A stretch of 64,000 nucleotides of DNA from positions 1,091,001-1,155,000 of the forward strand of contig CALZFC010000001.1 in assembly GCA_945643635.1 (NCBI GenBank). The letters are read 5' to 3'. A program made the position numbers and the translations under genes. The DNA is from Allodiplogaster sudhausi. Its lineage: Eukaryota; Nematoda; Chromadorea; Rhabditida; Diplogasteridae. The notes under the pieces were generated by a model. It was not told the DNA's origin and did no database searches. It saw nothing but the letters and a program-made list of their open reading frames with translations. Position 1 is the first letter of the stretch; each line of letters starts with the position of its first letter. Positions 1 to 12,090 of the stretch are shown here, in pieces.

Positions 1-153
1 CAAGTGCTCTTCTTTTACCATACACAAATCACTTGTAAAGACGTTGCTTATTTAACTTTTTATTACATTAATAAAAAAAGAATAGTTTGAAAAGACTGAA
101 AACCCACTCAGGAAAAGCTGGCGCCCCGTTATAGTTAACAATACTACTCAAAT

Positions 154-445
154 TTAAGTTGGCAAACAAGTACATTTACGTACACGCGAATCATATCGAG
201 AAATAATATGCAGCTTACATCCCCTCTTCATTTTCGTCGTACGCGAAGACGTCGCAGCACACCGAATCTACAGAAAACGGAAAGTATTATCAAGACTAAC
301 TATCATCGTCGCAAAATATTTACTTAGTTATTTATTTTCATTTTATTAAATTTGAATTTTTACTTTTCTGCTATGATGCAGTGAACTTCCTGTCAACATC
401 TTCTTTCCCAGCATCCATCAGAAGCCGCGAACTCCCACTTCCCTT

Positions 446-479
<34 letters not shown>

Positions 480-1275
480 ACTTTTTCCCTCTTTCTCTTT
501 CTCTCTATTTTCTTCTCCCTCTCTCTCCCCTCTCTCACTTTCGCTCTCTCGCTACCTCTTCTCCGCACTTCACAATGCTAAGTTGTAATCTTACACTTAC
601 AGTATTCCCTCTCTCTCTCTTTCTATCTCTTTCTCTCTCTCTTTCTGTCAATCTCTCTCTCTCTCTTTCTATCTCTCACTCTCTCACCTTCGACATTGGC
701 TCTCGTCGACCTCTTCCACATCTTCGGCGCGGTGCAGCTGCTGCTTTTTATTTTTTTTTTAAATTTTTCAATAAATATTATGATATAAATATATATTTAC
801 TAAGCAAAAAAAGGAAAAAAGCGAGTGAATGATATGGCTTGCAGATTGCCAAAAGTGTCTTTGACTGACCTTCTTGGAGAATGCCTCCATCGCCCGTGGG
901 CAGCACGTTTCGGCTGAATTCGCGACTCGTGAGTCTAGAATCAATTATAAGCTCTCTTTTATGCTTTCTGTTTTCTGTAATTCTTACCTAATAAAGTATA
1001 TGGAGGTGTTCAAAACAATTTCATAAGCAATTTTTGATTGTGTCACTCGTAATGATATGTATATAATAATTATTCTACTTCTGCAACTGTCATTGCTGTC
1101 TAGCAAGATATCACATTATCATTTGGTCTAATATAGAAAAAAACAGTTTAAAAAAATAGATTTATCTATTCTTTTTTTAATTTAAAGACTGCCACTCACC
1201 ACCGTCAGAGGCGTGCGTAGTCGTTAGCAGCAGAAGGAAAAGTGAAGAGAGCGCGAGAAGGGCAGACGAGCTCAT
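154..1275 (-). CDS. Candidate small secreted cysteine-rich protein, 3 exons
   Basis: I do not recognise the family. Three minus-strand exons (1200-1275, 870-934, 154-267) join in frame to an 84-residue protein. Exon 1 starts at ATG 1275 and encodes a classical signal peptide: a basic-free start, then a Leu-rich core (LLALSSLFLLLL), then THASDG. It ends at a good donor (G/GTGAGT). Exon 2 begins after CTAG and contains ETCCPRAM; its donor is AAG/GTCAGT. Exon 3 begins after TCTGTAG and runs to TAA, ending KCTCLPT. The mature part, about 60 residues, has six cysteines in the order CC, C, C, C-x-C, and is basic. The phases agree (1, 0) and all splice sites are canonical. The secretion signal is clear; function is unknown. 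A second possible reading of exon 3 (ending DENEEGM) would need a different phase and is less likely. Transcript evidence would settle the exon chain. Confidence 0.45.
430..720. repeat. CT-rich microsatellite tract
   Basis: Nearly uninterrupted (CT)n with occasional T, A or G interruptions, broken by a short unique stretch around 548-605. It lies inside the putative second intron of the small secreted protein, where it reads as GA on the coding strand. No coding content: the Ser/Leu frames here are repeat translations. Confidence 0.85.
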
Positions 1276-4200
1276 TCTGGGCAGGAATCAAAAGTTAGTA
1301 ATTATATAATTAATCAATTAATTACTTCTTTTATATTCATATCAATCAAACGGAATGTGCGACGAGCGCAGAGATCTTACATACATACATACATACATAT
1401 ATGGTCGAATGTCAACTCGTTGATGGATACGATTGGGAGAGATGGAATTTAGTGAGTTTCGCCAACGAAGTCTATACATATACTCTATATTAAATATGTT
1501 ACCATTAACGACGCAAGAAAAAAAAAACTCAAAGCTCCTTTTCCCCTTCTTACCTTGAGTGCCTCATTCTTCTTCTTGTCCGGAGTGAGCGGCGGATTTC
1601 CGGGGGGTGAATTTGAACTTCCCGTCCTTGCAGAACCAGTCCGTGACGGGAAGCGGAAGCTGCCAAAGAGAGCGGCGTCTCTGGCAGGGGAGGAGGCCGT
1701 GGGGCAAAGGGAGAGTCGATGCTTCGGCCGGAACTCCCACTCGCAGCATCAGGACCCGCGCCGCTCGCCTCAGATTTACAGTTTCCACTATCGCCGCCGT
1801 TGCCAGGGTGACCTAAAAATAAAATAAACGACTCAACAGTCGCCTAAATGATGAACAATAAGTATTATTTTGGATTTTTTTTTATAGAAAACAAATCGGT
1901 TTTTAGCCTTTTAAAATCCATTTTTTCACACTTTACATTAGGATTCTTCTTTGAATTTTCGCCATTACTTACCCAATTTTCGGGCTTTCAGAACCTCCTA
2001 CTAGTTTTGGTGGGCAAAAGATACTTCTATTTCGTGCTCAATCGGCATGGAAACGAATGTAAAGAACCATCATAGAATCCCTGACAGAGAACAGTGCTTC
2101 TCCCCCTCTCGGGTGCCTCTGCTCTGGCGATGAAGCGGTGGAGCCACCGGATGATGTTGCATGGTTTTTTGCCGAGTCTTGCAAGTGGGCGGAGTTTGGT
2201 GCGCGGAGCTTTCTGCCTGTCCAATCGTCATTGGTGGCGATGAACGTTAGAGTTTTCTACCTAAATGTTATTCAAAAACATGGAGGGGTTACCTTAGAAT
2301 TGTTCACGAACATGCGAAATTAAAAAAAAATTGATGATACTCAATTGTTTGCAAAACAGAGAGGAAGGCAACTTGTGATGTATGTAACCTTGGCTGTTGA
2401 CGATTCAGTTTATGAAGGTATGGAAACTGAGGCAGATGTACTCTGCCTATTCGTCGCTTCAATTCTCGCGTGTATGGCGAGAGAAATCTAAATGATTTAT
2501 AAGAAGAATTGCGACCCCTTGACGAACACATAGGAAAATATGAATAACTAAGTGCAACAATATTAAAAAAAGGTACGAGGGAGCCAGATTGTGAGGACGC
2601 TTCTTGCTCTTCAGTGCCTATTTGAGTAAGTGTGTGTCGATTCATAAATGCGATTTAGAGGCAAGCTTTCTCACTCCCTCTATCTCTCTCCGACTCTCTC
2701 TATATCTCTCTCTTTCTCTCTCTCTATCTATCTCTCCTCTTTGTCTGTCTTTCTCTCCCATCTGCTGAATACCTCCTGGTTTACGATTGCATGACATGAG
2801 GAGCCACAACACACTCATTTAGGGAAGCTCTTCTCAATGCCCCGCATACATAATCGTTCTTCCTTTCTCATTGTGTCTCCTTTTCGGGTAAGGCCATTGT
2901 CATCGAGGCGGCATGTCGCTAATCTGCAATCACTTCTGTCTCTCCCCCTCACTTTCTCTCTATCTCTCTCTCTCTTTCTTTCTCTCTATCCTTCGCTGAT
3001 CCGTTGAGCATTTTATCGTTTCAAGACAATGCGTCTTGAAGTTTTATGCGAGCTGTGGTCTTTCTTAGATTTTACTACGTTTTTGTCTTCTTTCTTGTGC
3101 CTTGTCCACTTTTCCTGTTCTAGTGCCTTCCTTTTCTCCCTTATACGCGCTCTCTCTCTCTCTCTCTCTCGCTCTCTTTCAAAATTACTCACCTATCTTT
3201 TTTTTTACTTTTCTGCAAAATATGTTTCTTGTTATAAGTATTTGGTTTTTTTGCCGTCTTCTCAAAGCAGAATTCTCGTTATTCAAGTGCATTTATGATC
3301 TTTGACTCCTTTTTTCCTTGAGTCTCTCTCTCTCTCATTCCCTCTGTCTTTGTCTCTCTAACTGTGCCTTTTATTGACGCTGTCTTTCTTATTTGTTTTC
3401 GTCAAGTTTTACTCTGACCTCCTCCAATCTCTGCTGCTTTTGTGTGTCCATTGGCCGGTTTTGACGCGAAACCATGGAAAGGGAAGATGTATGTACATAT
3501 GTACATACATACATGCAATGATGAATGTGCTGAAAGAGGAACACGAGGCAGACCTAATTTGTAGTATTCTGAGTGAACTACGAGTGAAACAGAGAACTCT
3601 GCCTATATAGCATCCTGTACCACAGGTAACACCCATACTGAGAGAACGAGAAGAAGAGAGAGAAATAGAGAGTTACATATTTCCTCTAAGTGAACCTCCT
3701 TGAATTGAACGTCCGTCACCCTCTCGAGATGACGGCACTGGAAATAGCCAGAGCCTGAGGGGCTCTATTAGAGGAGATACGGTATGAATTGTGTCTGAGT
3801 GATCCTTCAACAAGGCGGTCTCCAAAGACCATTGTCTGCTGCAAAGAAAAAGAAGTAATCGTTTCAATATCTGTAGTCATTTTAGGTTTATTATTATTAT
3901 TTGTTAATTTGTTAATGTTTATAATTAAAAAGGAAATATACTGTACTGATTAAAAATTATCTTCTTGTCTGACGTACCGGAACAAAGAGATCATCGATTG
4001 CGTCTCGTTCGGAATGTACATTGAATAACGGAAGCAGAATGTGTTCGTTACAAAATGATCGAATGAGAATGGTGAGCAGATGAAGATCTGATTGTGAGTA
4101 GCCGAGTCGGGGCACGGACTTCTAATTGTGCTGCAGAGTATTGGTCACCGCGAAAACGACCTTAGAAAGGAAAAAGAGCTTCGAACGGAAGGAGATTCCA

Positions 4201-4290
4201 GACAATATGAGATGGTTTAGAATGGGATGAGAAAAATTGTAAGACTGAGAGAGAGAGAGAGAGAGACGGACCCCAAGCTATGTACATATG
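1276..4290. other. Mostly featureless interval; one open, exon-like minus-strand segment at 1553-1697
   Basis: At 1553-1697 on the minus strand, a segment between a pyrimidine-rich CCAG and a good donor (CAAG/GTAAGA) is open in one frame and ends PLTPDKKKNEALK. It could be an exon of an unresolved gene, but I find no partner exons. The rest has short CT microsatellites (2675-2760, 2940-2990, 3150-3180), ACAT repeats (1380-1400, 3490-3515) and AT-rich unique sequence. The short ORFs show no recognisable family. Confidence 0.3.
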
Positions 4291-4330
4291 CCCGGTGCCG
4301 GGTAGGGCCGGGCCCGGCAACACCTTATTG
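4289..4330. repeat. GGCCCGGG-rich remnant shared with copy B 3' flank
   Basis: The stretch ATGCCCGGTGCCGGG followed by a GCCGGGCCCGGC palindrome lies just 3' of copy A. It recurs almost unchanged at 14549-14590 just 3' of copy B, so the two 3' flanks were duplicated together. The GC composition stands out sharply from its surroundings and resembles the interior of the inverted-repeat element at 60897-61303. Confidence 0.6.
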
Positions 4331-4944
4331 CGTACATTCATTTGAGCAGGCATTCAGAGAGCGTATTTATTCAATTTACAATTATAACTACCAGAAGAAC
4401 TACTAATTCGATGGCGGCGAATACAGTAATTGACATGATCACGCTGCCAATGCCGCCGATCGCTGCGAGGAACTCGGAAAACTGTGTTAAAAGCAGCAGA
4501 TTTGACTTGATAGTTCATAGATCAAAGATCATTGATTAGATTCATCATACCGTCATTGAGGGCTGCTCCTGCATGGCGATGTTCGATGCGCTTCTTAGAT
4601 AGATGCTCACCTTTGCGGTGTCGTGAAGGGAGAAGCGAGAGACTTGCTGAGAGAGAGAGAGCTAGAGAGATAGAAAGAGAAAAAAGAGGTGGAAGAGAAC
4701 GAGAACGAGAGAGATAAAAAGAGGCTGAAATAATTGAGTGTACTTGTTGCGTGAAGGGCGCGGCCGACATGGATATGTCATAAGTTGTCGCGACGCATGG
4801 AGGCGGGCAAGAGCAGCCGGGCGGCGGCGAACTCTTCGCAAGAGACAGACAGGCGACTGAATAGGAGGGGGGCTATATTAATTTCATTAACTTGGTTTTT
4901 GCGCATATTTAATTAATTAACCAAATTTTCGTGTAAATAAAGTA

Positions 4945-4986
<42 letters not shown>

Positions 4987-7108
4987 TTTTACATCTACAT
5001 ACATACACATGGCTTTCTTGGAAATATTCTAATAAATTAACACACGCTGGTTTGCGTTGCATGGTGGAGTGCCATCGCTTGGGAAGCGATAGTAGGAATC
5101 ATAGCAGCCGCAGGCGGTGCGGACACCGTCTTGGTAGCAGGACACGTAACAGCCCTGAGAGAGAGAGAGAGACGAGAGAGGAGAGTGAAGAGAGAGATAG
5201 TGAGAAAGAGAGAGTGAAGGGGAGCGAAAGGAGAGAAAAAGGAGAGGGTGAGAGAGACTGAGAGAGGGAGGGAGTGGAAAGTGAGACATAAAGAGTTTAC
5301 TCACCGCAACTGTGTAAGAGCCATTAAAATAGTACGACGATGCGTCTCGTGGACTCGCTGCGCATTTTCTGTACGGCTCATGAAGCAAAGTAGTCGGAAT
5401 CTGAATAAATAAAAAATATAGTCAGGAAAAAAATAAATGTTATATTTTTTCAGTGTAAAAGCTCGAAAGTTTCTTCCATTTTTAAGGTATTTTTTAATGA
5501 TTAAAACGAGTCTTACTTGCTCTATAGCGATGGCATGCGAGTAGCGCGGTTGCAGGATCACCTTTTGAGAGTCGGCGAAAATGTCAGCGCCGACCTTGAT
5601 TGATTGAAATAAATTCTGGGTTTTTTTAAAGAATACTTTTTTAGTAAGATTTTACGTTTAAATTTAAAATAAAAATTAAAAAAAAATAATTAAAAATTTT
5701 AAAACAAAATTTATAATTAAAAAAAAACATTACTTCATGCACATAGACAGCGACGCCGGCCGTCTGCACCCATGGCAGATAGTCGGACTGATTGATAAAG
5801 AGAGCGGTGGAGACGCCTGATACATTTTTATTTATTATTTAAGAAAAAAATATTCGTCATTTTTTGCTTGGCGAAATATGCTAATTTATGCATAGAGCAA
5901 AGGGAAACGTTAGAAGATTGTAAAAGATATATAAAAATAAATAAATAACAAAATAATTATAATGATTTGAATCAATTTATGAAAGAGTATGTACCTCCGC
6001 GTGGTCCAATCATGCGTGCCCTCATCGTAATCGGTCTGATTGAAAGTGAAGCAGCGACCGAGCGACCAGTCCATCATGCGGACTACGTGTTTGCTGTGCA
6101 AGAATTATAAATTTTATTTTTTCCCTCCAAAAAAGCTATTTAAAAAAGAAGCAGAAAAAAACGTATACATAAGTAAATGATGGTGTGTATTTTTTTTAGT
6201 ATTTAACTATTATTTTAATTACAATCTACTGCTGGGAATATTTATTAAGCACGCCCATTTCTGAGTTCTTATTTGCATTGTAGAGTAATTTAAGCTATGG
6301 TGTTTAATTAAGCGAAAAAACAATTAAATTAAAACAATAAATATATGTTTCGTCTCAAACCTGACGTTGAACTCCTGCCGTTCGAATGCTAAAAACTGGA
6401 TGATGTCCGCTTCGTCATAGCCGAAATCGTCGAGATCCCCCGAGTTGACATTGAACGAGGCGAGGAGTGCCGGAAGCGCCTCTTCGAATGCGACGCTGTT
6501 GCCGGCCGAACCGTCCACTCGGCGCACACTACGCGAAGAGTCAGCGAGCTAGAAAAAATATAATTTGTTTTCTTCTTCTACATTATGTTGTCACAATGAA
6601 ATACCTTTTTTCCATGAATAATAAATAGGAAAACACAGTGGCTTGAGGTATGACAAGATGAATAATTACTTCTTTTTTTTTGTAAACTCACATCGAGTAT
6701 AACATTCGTTGCCGAATCGCCAATCTTGTCCTGCAGCGCGTCGTTGAGCGAGATTACTGAACAATTTAGATAATTATGTAGCAACTTTTAATCTTAATTA
6801 ATTAATAGATTGGAATTACACATGTATACTTGCATAATGAGCAGTAGGTTCCTGTGTAGCCGGGCGAGCAGATGCAGGGTGAGCCATCGCAGATGGCAGA
6901 AGTGTCCACGGCGACGCACTTGCTGGCGTACAGACTGGAAGGGTAGAGAGAGAGAGAGAGAGTGAAAGAGAGAGAAAGATGGCAAGCAGACAGGATATGT
7001 AAGAGAAAAGGCAAAAGGAGAAACGAGTTGTTCGTGATGTAGCCGCCGCACAATGGAGAATCTGTAGTCGTCGTCATGGCGGCATTGCTGATGGCAGTGC
7101 TCTGAAAG

Positions 7109-7144
<36 letters not shown>

Positions 7145-7606
7145 GGGAGAGAACGAAAGAGAATGAGAGAAGCACAGAGAGAGGGAGAGAAAGAGAGAGA
7201 GAGAGAGAGAACGAGGGAGAGAACGAAAGAGAATGAGAGAAGCACAGAGAGAGGGAGAGAAAGAGAGAGAGAGAGAGAGAACGAGGGAGAGAACGAAAGA
7301 GAATGAGAGAAGCACACAGAGAGAGAATGTAATGGCGCTCAACCGAATCCATCAACAGGTTAAAATAAAGCGATTTGAACATGAAAAATTTGAATAAAAC
7401 AGGAGACAGGCTATCCTTGCGACAATGAGTGGTGCATTTTCAAAAGAATTGTCGACATTGTGAATAAATAAGCAATGGTACATACAGTCCCGTCTAAAAT
7501 TGTTGGGTCTAAAATTAATCCGATTAATAGGATTATTTAAATTAATTTTAATCATTCAAACTGGAATTTCGAACTGCTGAGGACATGCGGTGCAATTTCC
7601 TCTGAG

Positions 7607-7693
7607 GGTTTTATGTATGTCTTTTTTCATTGCACATAACCCTGGAAAAACCTTTTTTCAAAATATGTGCGCAATGAAAAAAGACATAAAACC
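7607..7693. repeat. Near-perfect hairpin at the end of the copy A Thr-rich exon
   Basis: The left arm (7607-7638, beginning GGTTTTATG) is complementary to the right arm (7664-7693, ending ATAAAACC). The arms are about 30 nt with a 3-nt bulge, around a 25-nt AT-rich loop. Nothing similar sits at this place in copies C or D. It replaces the end of the exon and its normal donor. Confidence 0.75.
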
Positions 7694-9915
7694 TTCCGAA
7701 GACTTCGTGACGGGTGCTGCCGTTGTTGTTGTCGTGTCAACAAGGTCAGAAGTGGAAGAGAGGAGAGGAGAAGATGAGTAAGAAGTGGAAGACGTTACTG
7801 TGGAGAAGGCCGTTGTACCGGATACGGTAGATACGGTAGTAGTGTCCGCCAACGAGGTCGTCGTTAGCTCCATTGTTGATGTTGTTATTGTAGTTGAAGT
7901 TGTTGCTGACGTGGTGGTAGATTCGGTGCTAGTCGTGGTCGTTGTTTCGTTCGCTGAAATATAGAATGGGAAATGTAATATAGCGAGAGAGAGAGAGAGA
8001 GAAAGAAAGAAAGAAAGAGAGAAAGAGAGAGAGAGAAACAGAGAAAGAGAGAGATTGAGTTTATTAGTTAACGAGAAGTAGAAAAAAAAAGAAGAAAAAT
8101 CGGAAAGAGGGCATGAGAATTTCAGAGAAGCACAGGGGAGAGTGAAGGACTAATGGAGTGGCAGGAAAAGAAAGGGAGAGTCTAGTAGAGAGAGAGAACA
8201 AGAGAGACCGAGAGAGAGAGAGAGAGAACGAGAGAGAAAGGGAGCGCGAGGACGAGAGAGAGAGAAGGGAGGGAGTGAGAGGGCGATTTCCGTACGTAAT
8301 CTGCACACGATCGGCCCACGCATCCATTCATCCGGCGTTGTGAGCGTGCCGTCAGTGGCATAGTAAGACCTAAAATAGCCTTAATTTTTGAGCATAATTT
8401 TATAATTTAATTTGTTTCATTTTATTTTATTTTTGATTGTATTTTTTTTTGGACACATCTATACTGGTTCTATCGTTCTTCTGTTCTGCATTTAATAACG
8501 ACGAATCAATGCAGGAACATAATAGCACAATGTAAGTAGAAATTTATGGCAGCAACATGTCAGTGGTAGAATGGTTGTGTGGAAGAAGTGATAGATTAGA
8601 AAGATTAGATAGGGACGTGGCCTTGGGTCGCCCTTGGTTCGCCAGAACAGCATAATTAATTCTTGTACAATATGAATAGAGAAAACATGAGAAGGAATTT
8701 TCGATTTTGTTTTCATCGAGTGCATAATAATGAATCGTATAATGAATCGCCAGTGAAGAAAGACATTTGGGCAACTTGCCAGAACCAGTAGTAGTGGCCG
8801 TTGAGCATGTAGCTACACTGCAGACTTGTCGCCCACTCTTCGTATTGGAGCGTGTAGAAGTTGTAGTACTGTAAAGGAGAAAACGGTTATGGTACTGTAA
8901 GAGGAAGATTAAATTTACAAATATGTAGTTCATGATATTTTTTTTAATGCTTTACCACCTTTCTTACGTGAATATTCTATAATAACAAAAGAATATTAGG
9001 CAAAATAGCATCAAATAAGTAAACGAATAATAACATCTCGCTTCGAAAAAAAACTACCTTTTCGAAAGCAGCGTTACTTGTCTACTGTACTTTTTTGAGT
9101 AATCCGACGGACTTGTGCCGGCGGCGGAGGGGCGGGGCTTAGGCTCCGCCCAGTTTACCAGCGGTCCCTCTCTCTCTCTCTCTCTACATTCATTCCACTT
9201 CAACCACTGAACATTGATCCGTCGCTTATTTGATTGCTTATTGTTGCTTTGCCCATAAACAGATTGCTTGCATTGTTGTGTAAGGGGACAGAGAAGAAGG
9301 ACCCAGGCACAGGACTTCCATTTGAAACCTTTGCACGTTTGAACATACGATTGCAGTTTTTCGGTGATAGCCCTTCTTTGAACAATGTACAGAACTCTTA
9401 AGATAAACTTATTCTGTTGTTTCTCTAAAGGAGAAAATGTTTTGGTACAGTAAAAACCAGGATAAATCTCAAATATTTCTTGAAGCATTCTTGAACATTT
9501 AGTCAATTAATATAAAGAGACTTTAATCCACCTCCAGCGTGCCAATGTCGCACGAAACTTCGCAGATGTCACCGTTGTCGACAACTTTAGCCACCTTAGA
9601 GGAGAGGAAAACTCAACCGTATCATAGATATTTCAGTTTTCCTCACTATTGTAGTCTCTCTAAATTACATGCTATCTCGCGCTTGTGTCAGGCAAAATAG
9701 CGCGAATTCAAATGTGAGTTTTTACTACCTTTAAAATAAATTTTTAAAAAAATAAGAAAAAAACCTGCGTAGTGCACTCGCCCGTAAGCACACAGGCGAC
9801 CTCGGCGTTAAGAAGAGAGCAGCCGTTGCTGCACGTGACTATGTAAGCAAGCAGGCAATTCGTAAGTAGGAAATGAAAAATAAATGTAAAAAAATTATAA
9901 TAATAAAATCTAAGA

Positions 9916-10785
9916 GTACATCTTACTAATAATAAAGTGCTAAGCGTATGCGTGGCTTTGTAAAAAAAAAATTCTGGAACCTTCCATGCTCCTCCCGATC
10001 AAATTGTAAAACCCACTTTGCATATTGCGACATTTATACCACTACGAACGTGGTGACTTTTGCACCAGATGTTGACTTCTGCCCATGCTTTTGAACATTC
10101 CAGAAGGTTCCAGAAGGGACCGAGTTTGGCCCCGGGACGTGGAATTTTCTAGAACATCCCGGAAGGGGCCAACGTCTGCCGCCGGTCCTTGGAACATTCC
10201 AGAAGGTTCAAGAAGGGTTCCAAGTTTGGCCCCCGAAAGTGGAATTTACCAGAACATTACGGAAGTCGCTAACGACTGCCACCGGTCCTTGGAACATTCC
10301 AGAAGGTTCCAGAATGTTGCCGAATTTGGACCCGGGACGTGAAGTTTTCCAGATCATTCAAGAAGGGGCCAACGTCTACACCCGATACTAGGAACATTCC
10401 AGAAGGTTCCAGAAGGGACCAAGTTCTCCAGAACATTCCATAAGGAGCCAACGCCTGTCTTGGAACATTCCAGAAGGTTAAATAAGGGGCCATGTTCCCA
10501 GGGATGTGGACTTTTCCAGAATATTCCGGAAGTGGCCAACGACTGACCCGCTCCTAGGAGCATTCCATAAGGTTAAATGCCCTTCTAGAACCTTCTAGCA
10601 TGTTCGAAAGCATTGGCAGAAGTCAGCTGCGGGTGCAAAAGTCACCACGTTGGTAGTGGTAGGAAAGTCCCAACGTTCGTAGTGGTTTTTAAAATTTGGA
10701 CACTTCAAGGGAGGAGCATGGAAGGTTCCAGAAGAAATCTGTTACAAACCCACGCAAAGCGCTTTATTATTAGTAAGATATGTAC
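9916..10785. mobile_element. Inverted-repeat element carrying a heat-shock-element minisatellite
   Basis: About 180-nt imperfect inverted arms (9916-10096 and 10601-10785) can be aligned end to end: GTACATCTTACTAATAATAAAG at the left outer end, its complement at the right end, and matching inner blocks such as GGTGACTTTTGCACC and TGGAACCTTCCATGCTCCTCC. The core is a tandem array of about 100-bp units. Copy D lacks the whole element at the equivalent intron position (about 37620-37650), so it is an insertion in copy A or a precise loss from D. It has no coding capacity, so it is presumably a non-autonomous DNA transposon. The target-site duplication is not clear because the flanks are AT-rich and ACAT-repetitive. 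Confidence 0.8.
10093..10475. promoter_or_regulatory. Array of perfect heat-shock elements, 100-bp spacing
   Basis: Four consecutive units contain five alternating pentamers in exact register (GAAnnTTCnnGAAnnTTCnnGAA) at 10093-10115, 10192-10214, 10292-10314 and 10392-10414. A fifth, partial site with three pentamers is at 10463-10475. Between them are weaker second sites, for example 10142-10163, where GAA-TTC-GAA-TCC-GAA keeps the spacing. This is the established HSF1 recognition pattern. Whether any nearby gene responds is inference. Confidence 0.75.
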
Positions 10786-10799
10786 GTACAATGTATTTA

Positions 10800-12090
10800 T
10801 GTATTTACAAATGTATGTATGTATGTATGTATTTATTCATGCATGTAAATAAAAAAGGGTAATGATCGATCACCACCTGACGGAGTCACGGAGTGAGAGC
10901 CGACAACTGAAAGAGCAATTTGCATTATACATATATATATATATGTATATATGTGCTCTTATTATGAAAAAAAAATGCCGATCAGAAATAATTGCGAAAT
11001 TTATGCGCTAACAATAAGTTGCTTCGGAAACGCTGGAATTTATAAAACCATAGTGCAACTTTTCGCTGAATCTAAACATCCTCTTTCTTGTTGAATTATT
11101 TCGAGGTTATCGTCGAGGTAATAAGTTTCATGTGGTTTTTCCTCAGCGGTTTTATAATAGCGGAAGTCAAAAACTTCTATTTAGGCAGGAGTGTGAGCCT
11201 TAATATAGTTCCTTTTTTTGTTTTGTTTAGGCATTGTCAGTTACCTATTAATGGCCACAGAGCGTGTAATAATGTATTTCTAATCTCAGTAGAATGAAAA
11301 GAGCCGGAAAGCCCCGCTCGGAATGCAGTAGGTGACCACCCGAACCTAATTTTACACAAAGAACGTCTCGAAACAGCTTACTGTAGCGAGCCCATCTTGC
11401 TAGTAATTACTACTCTTTAAAATCTAATTTTCTACGCAAATTAGGCCATAATTTGCAATTCTTCATTTATTTTTGAGTTTCTCGCACTTGTTTACCCCTA
11501 AAATAATGCTTACGTGCAGTTTTCTTCGGTTTAAAAAAAATCATCTGCGGTCTCTAAATAATAAAGTATCGCATCAAAAAGCTAATTGAAATGACGATTA
11601 TTTAAATGCCTTTTTATTTTGCTGAATTGTTCGCATGAACATGTGCTCTTTTAAAGGAGATCTAAGGCGAATAAATAGTGTCTTGTTTTTTCGCAATATT
11701 TGGTGGTTGAGCTAGAACCTTCGGTGCAAGTGCCCCGAAGTCACAAAAATCTCCCTGCCTCGAGGAAATTAACAACATCCTATACTTTGAATTCGCCAAT
11801 ATTTTATTTTCCCGCCATTTTCAAAAACATTTGGCAGAACCACACCGTGGCCGACGGGGCCATTCAACACGAGCATCTAAAATGCATACATATCGCAACC
11901 AACATTGGCCGGGTTTCGCTTAACACATAGGTTCACGTGCCCGTTCTCAAAGCCACAAGTTTCTGTTTAGAGAGGCGAGATGCCGTAGCTCCATTTCTAA
12001 GGATTGCTAACACCGTACTTTTTAGCTATCGGGCCGCCAATCGTTGTATGACTTTTTCCCTTATGATCTCCTTTAATAGAATGAATAAGC
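10800..12090. other. Large intron of copy A, no further gene
   Basis: GTAT repeats (10815-10835) are followed by a block shared with copy D (GGTAATGATCGATCACCACCTGACGG at about 10856). The rest is AT-rich unique sequence. At 11602-11605 and 12401-12402 lie the intact TTAA and TA targets into which elements have inserted in copy D. No exon is expected or seen between sushi exons 4 and 5. Confidence 0.6.

Noticed and set aside
2304..2645. 113-residue minus-strand frame
   Set aside because: No family features, no splice context, and atypical composition for a coding region next to the sparse flanks.
10091..10600. CRISPR-like interpretation of the regular 100-bp repeats
   Set aside because: The genome is eukaryotic, the unit is a plain minisatellite without distinct spacers, and it lies within inverted arms.
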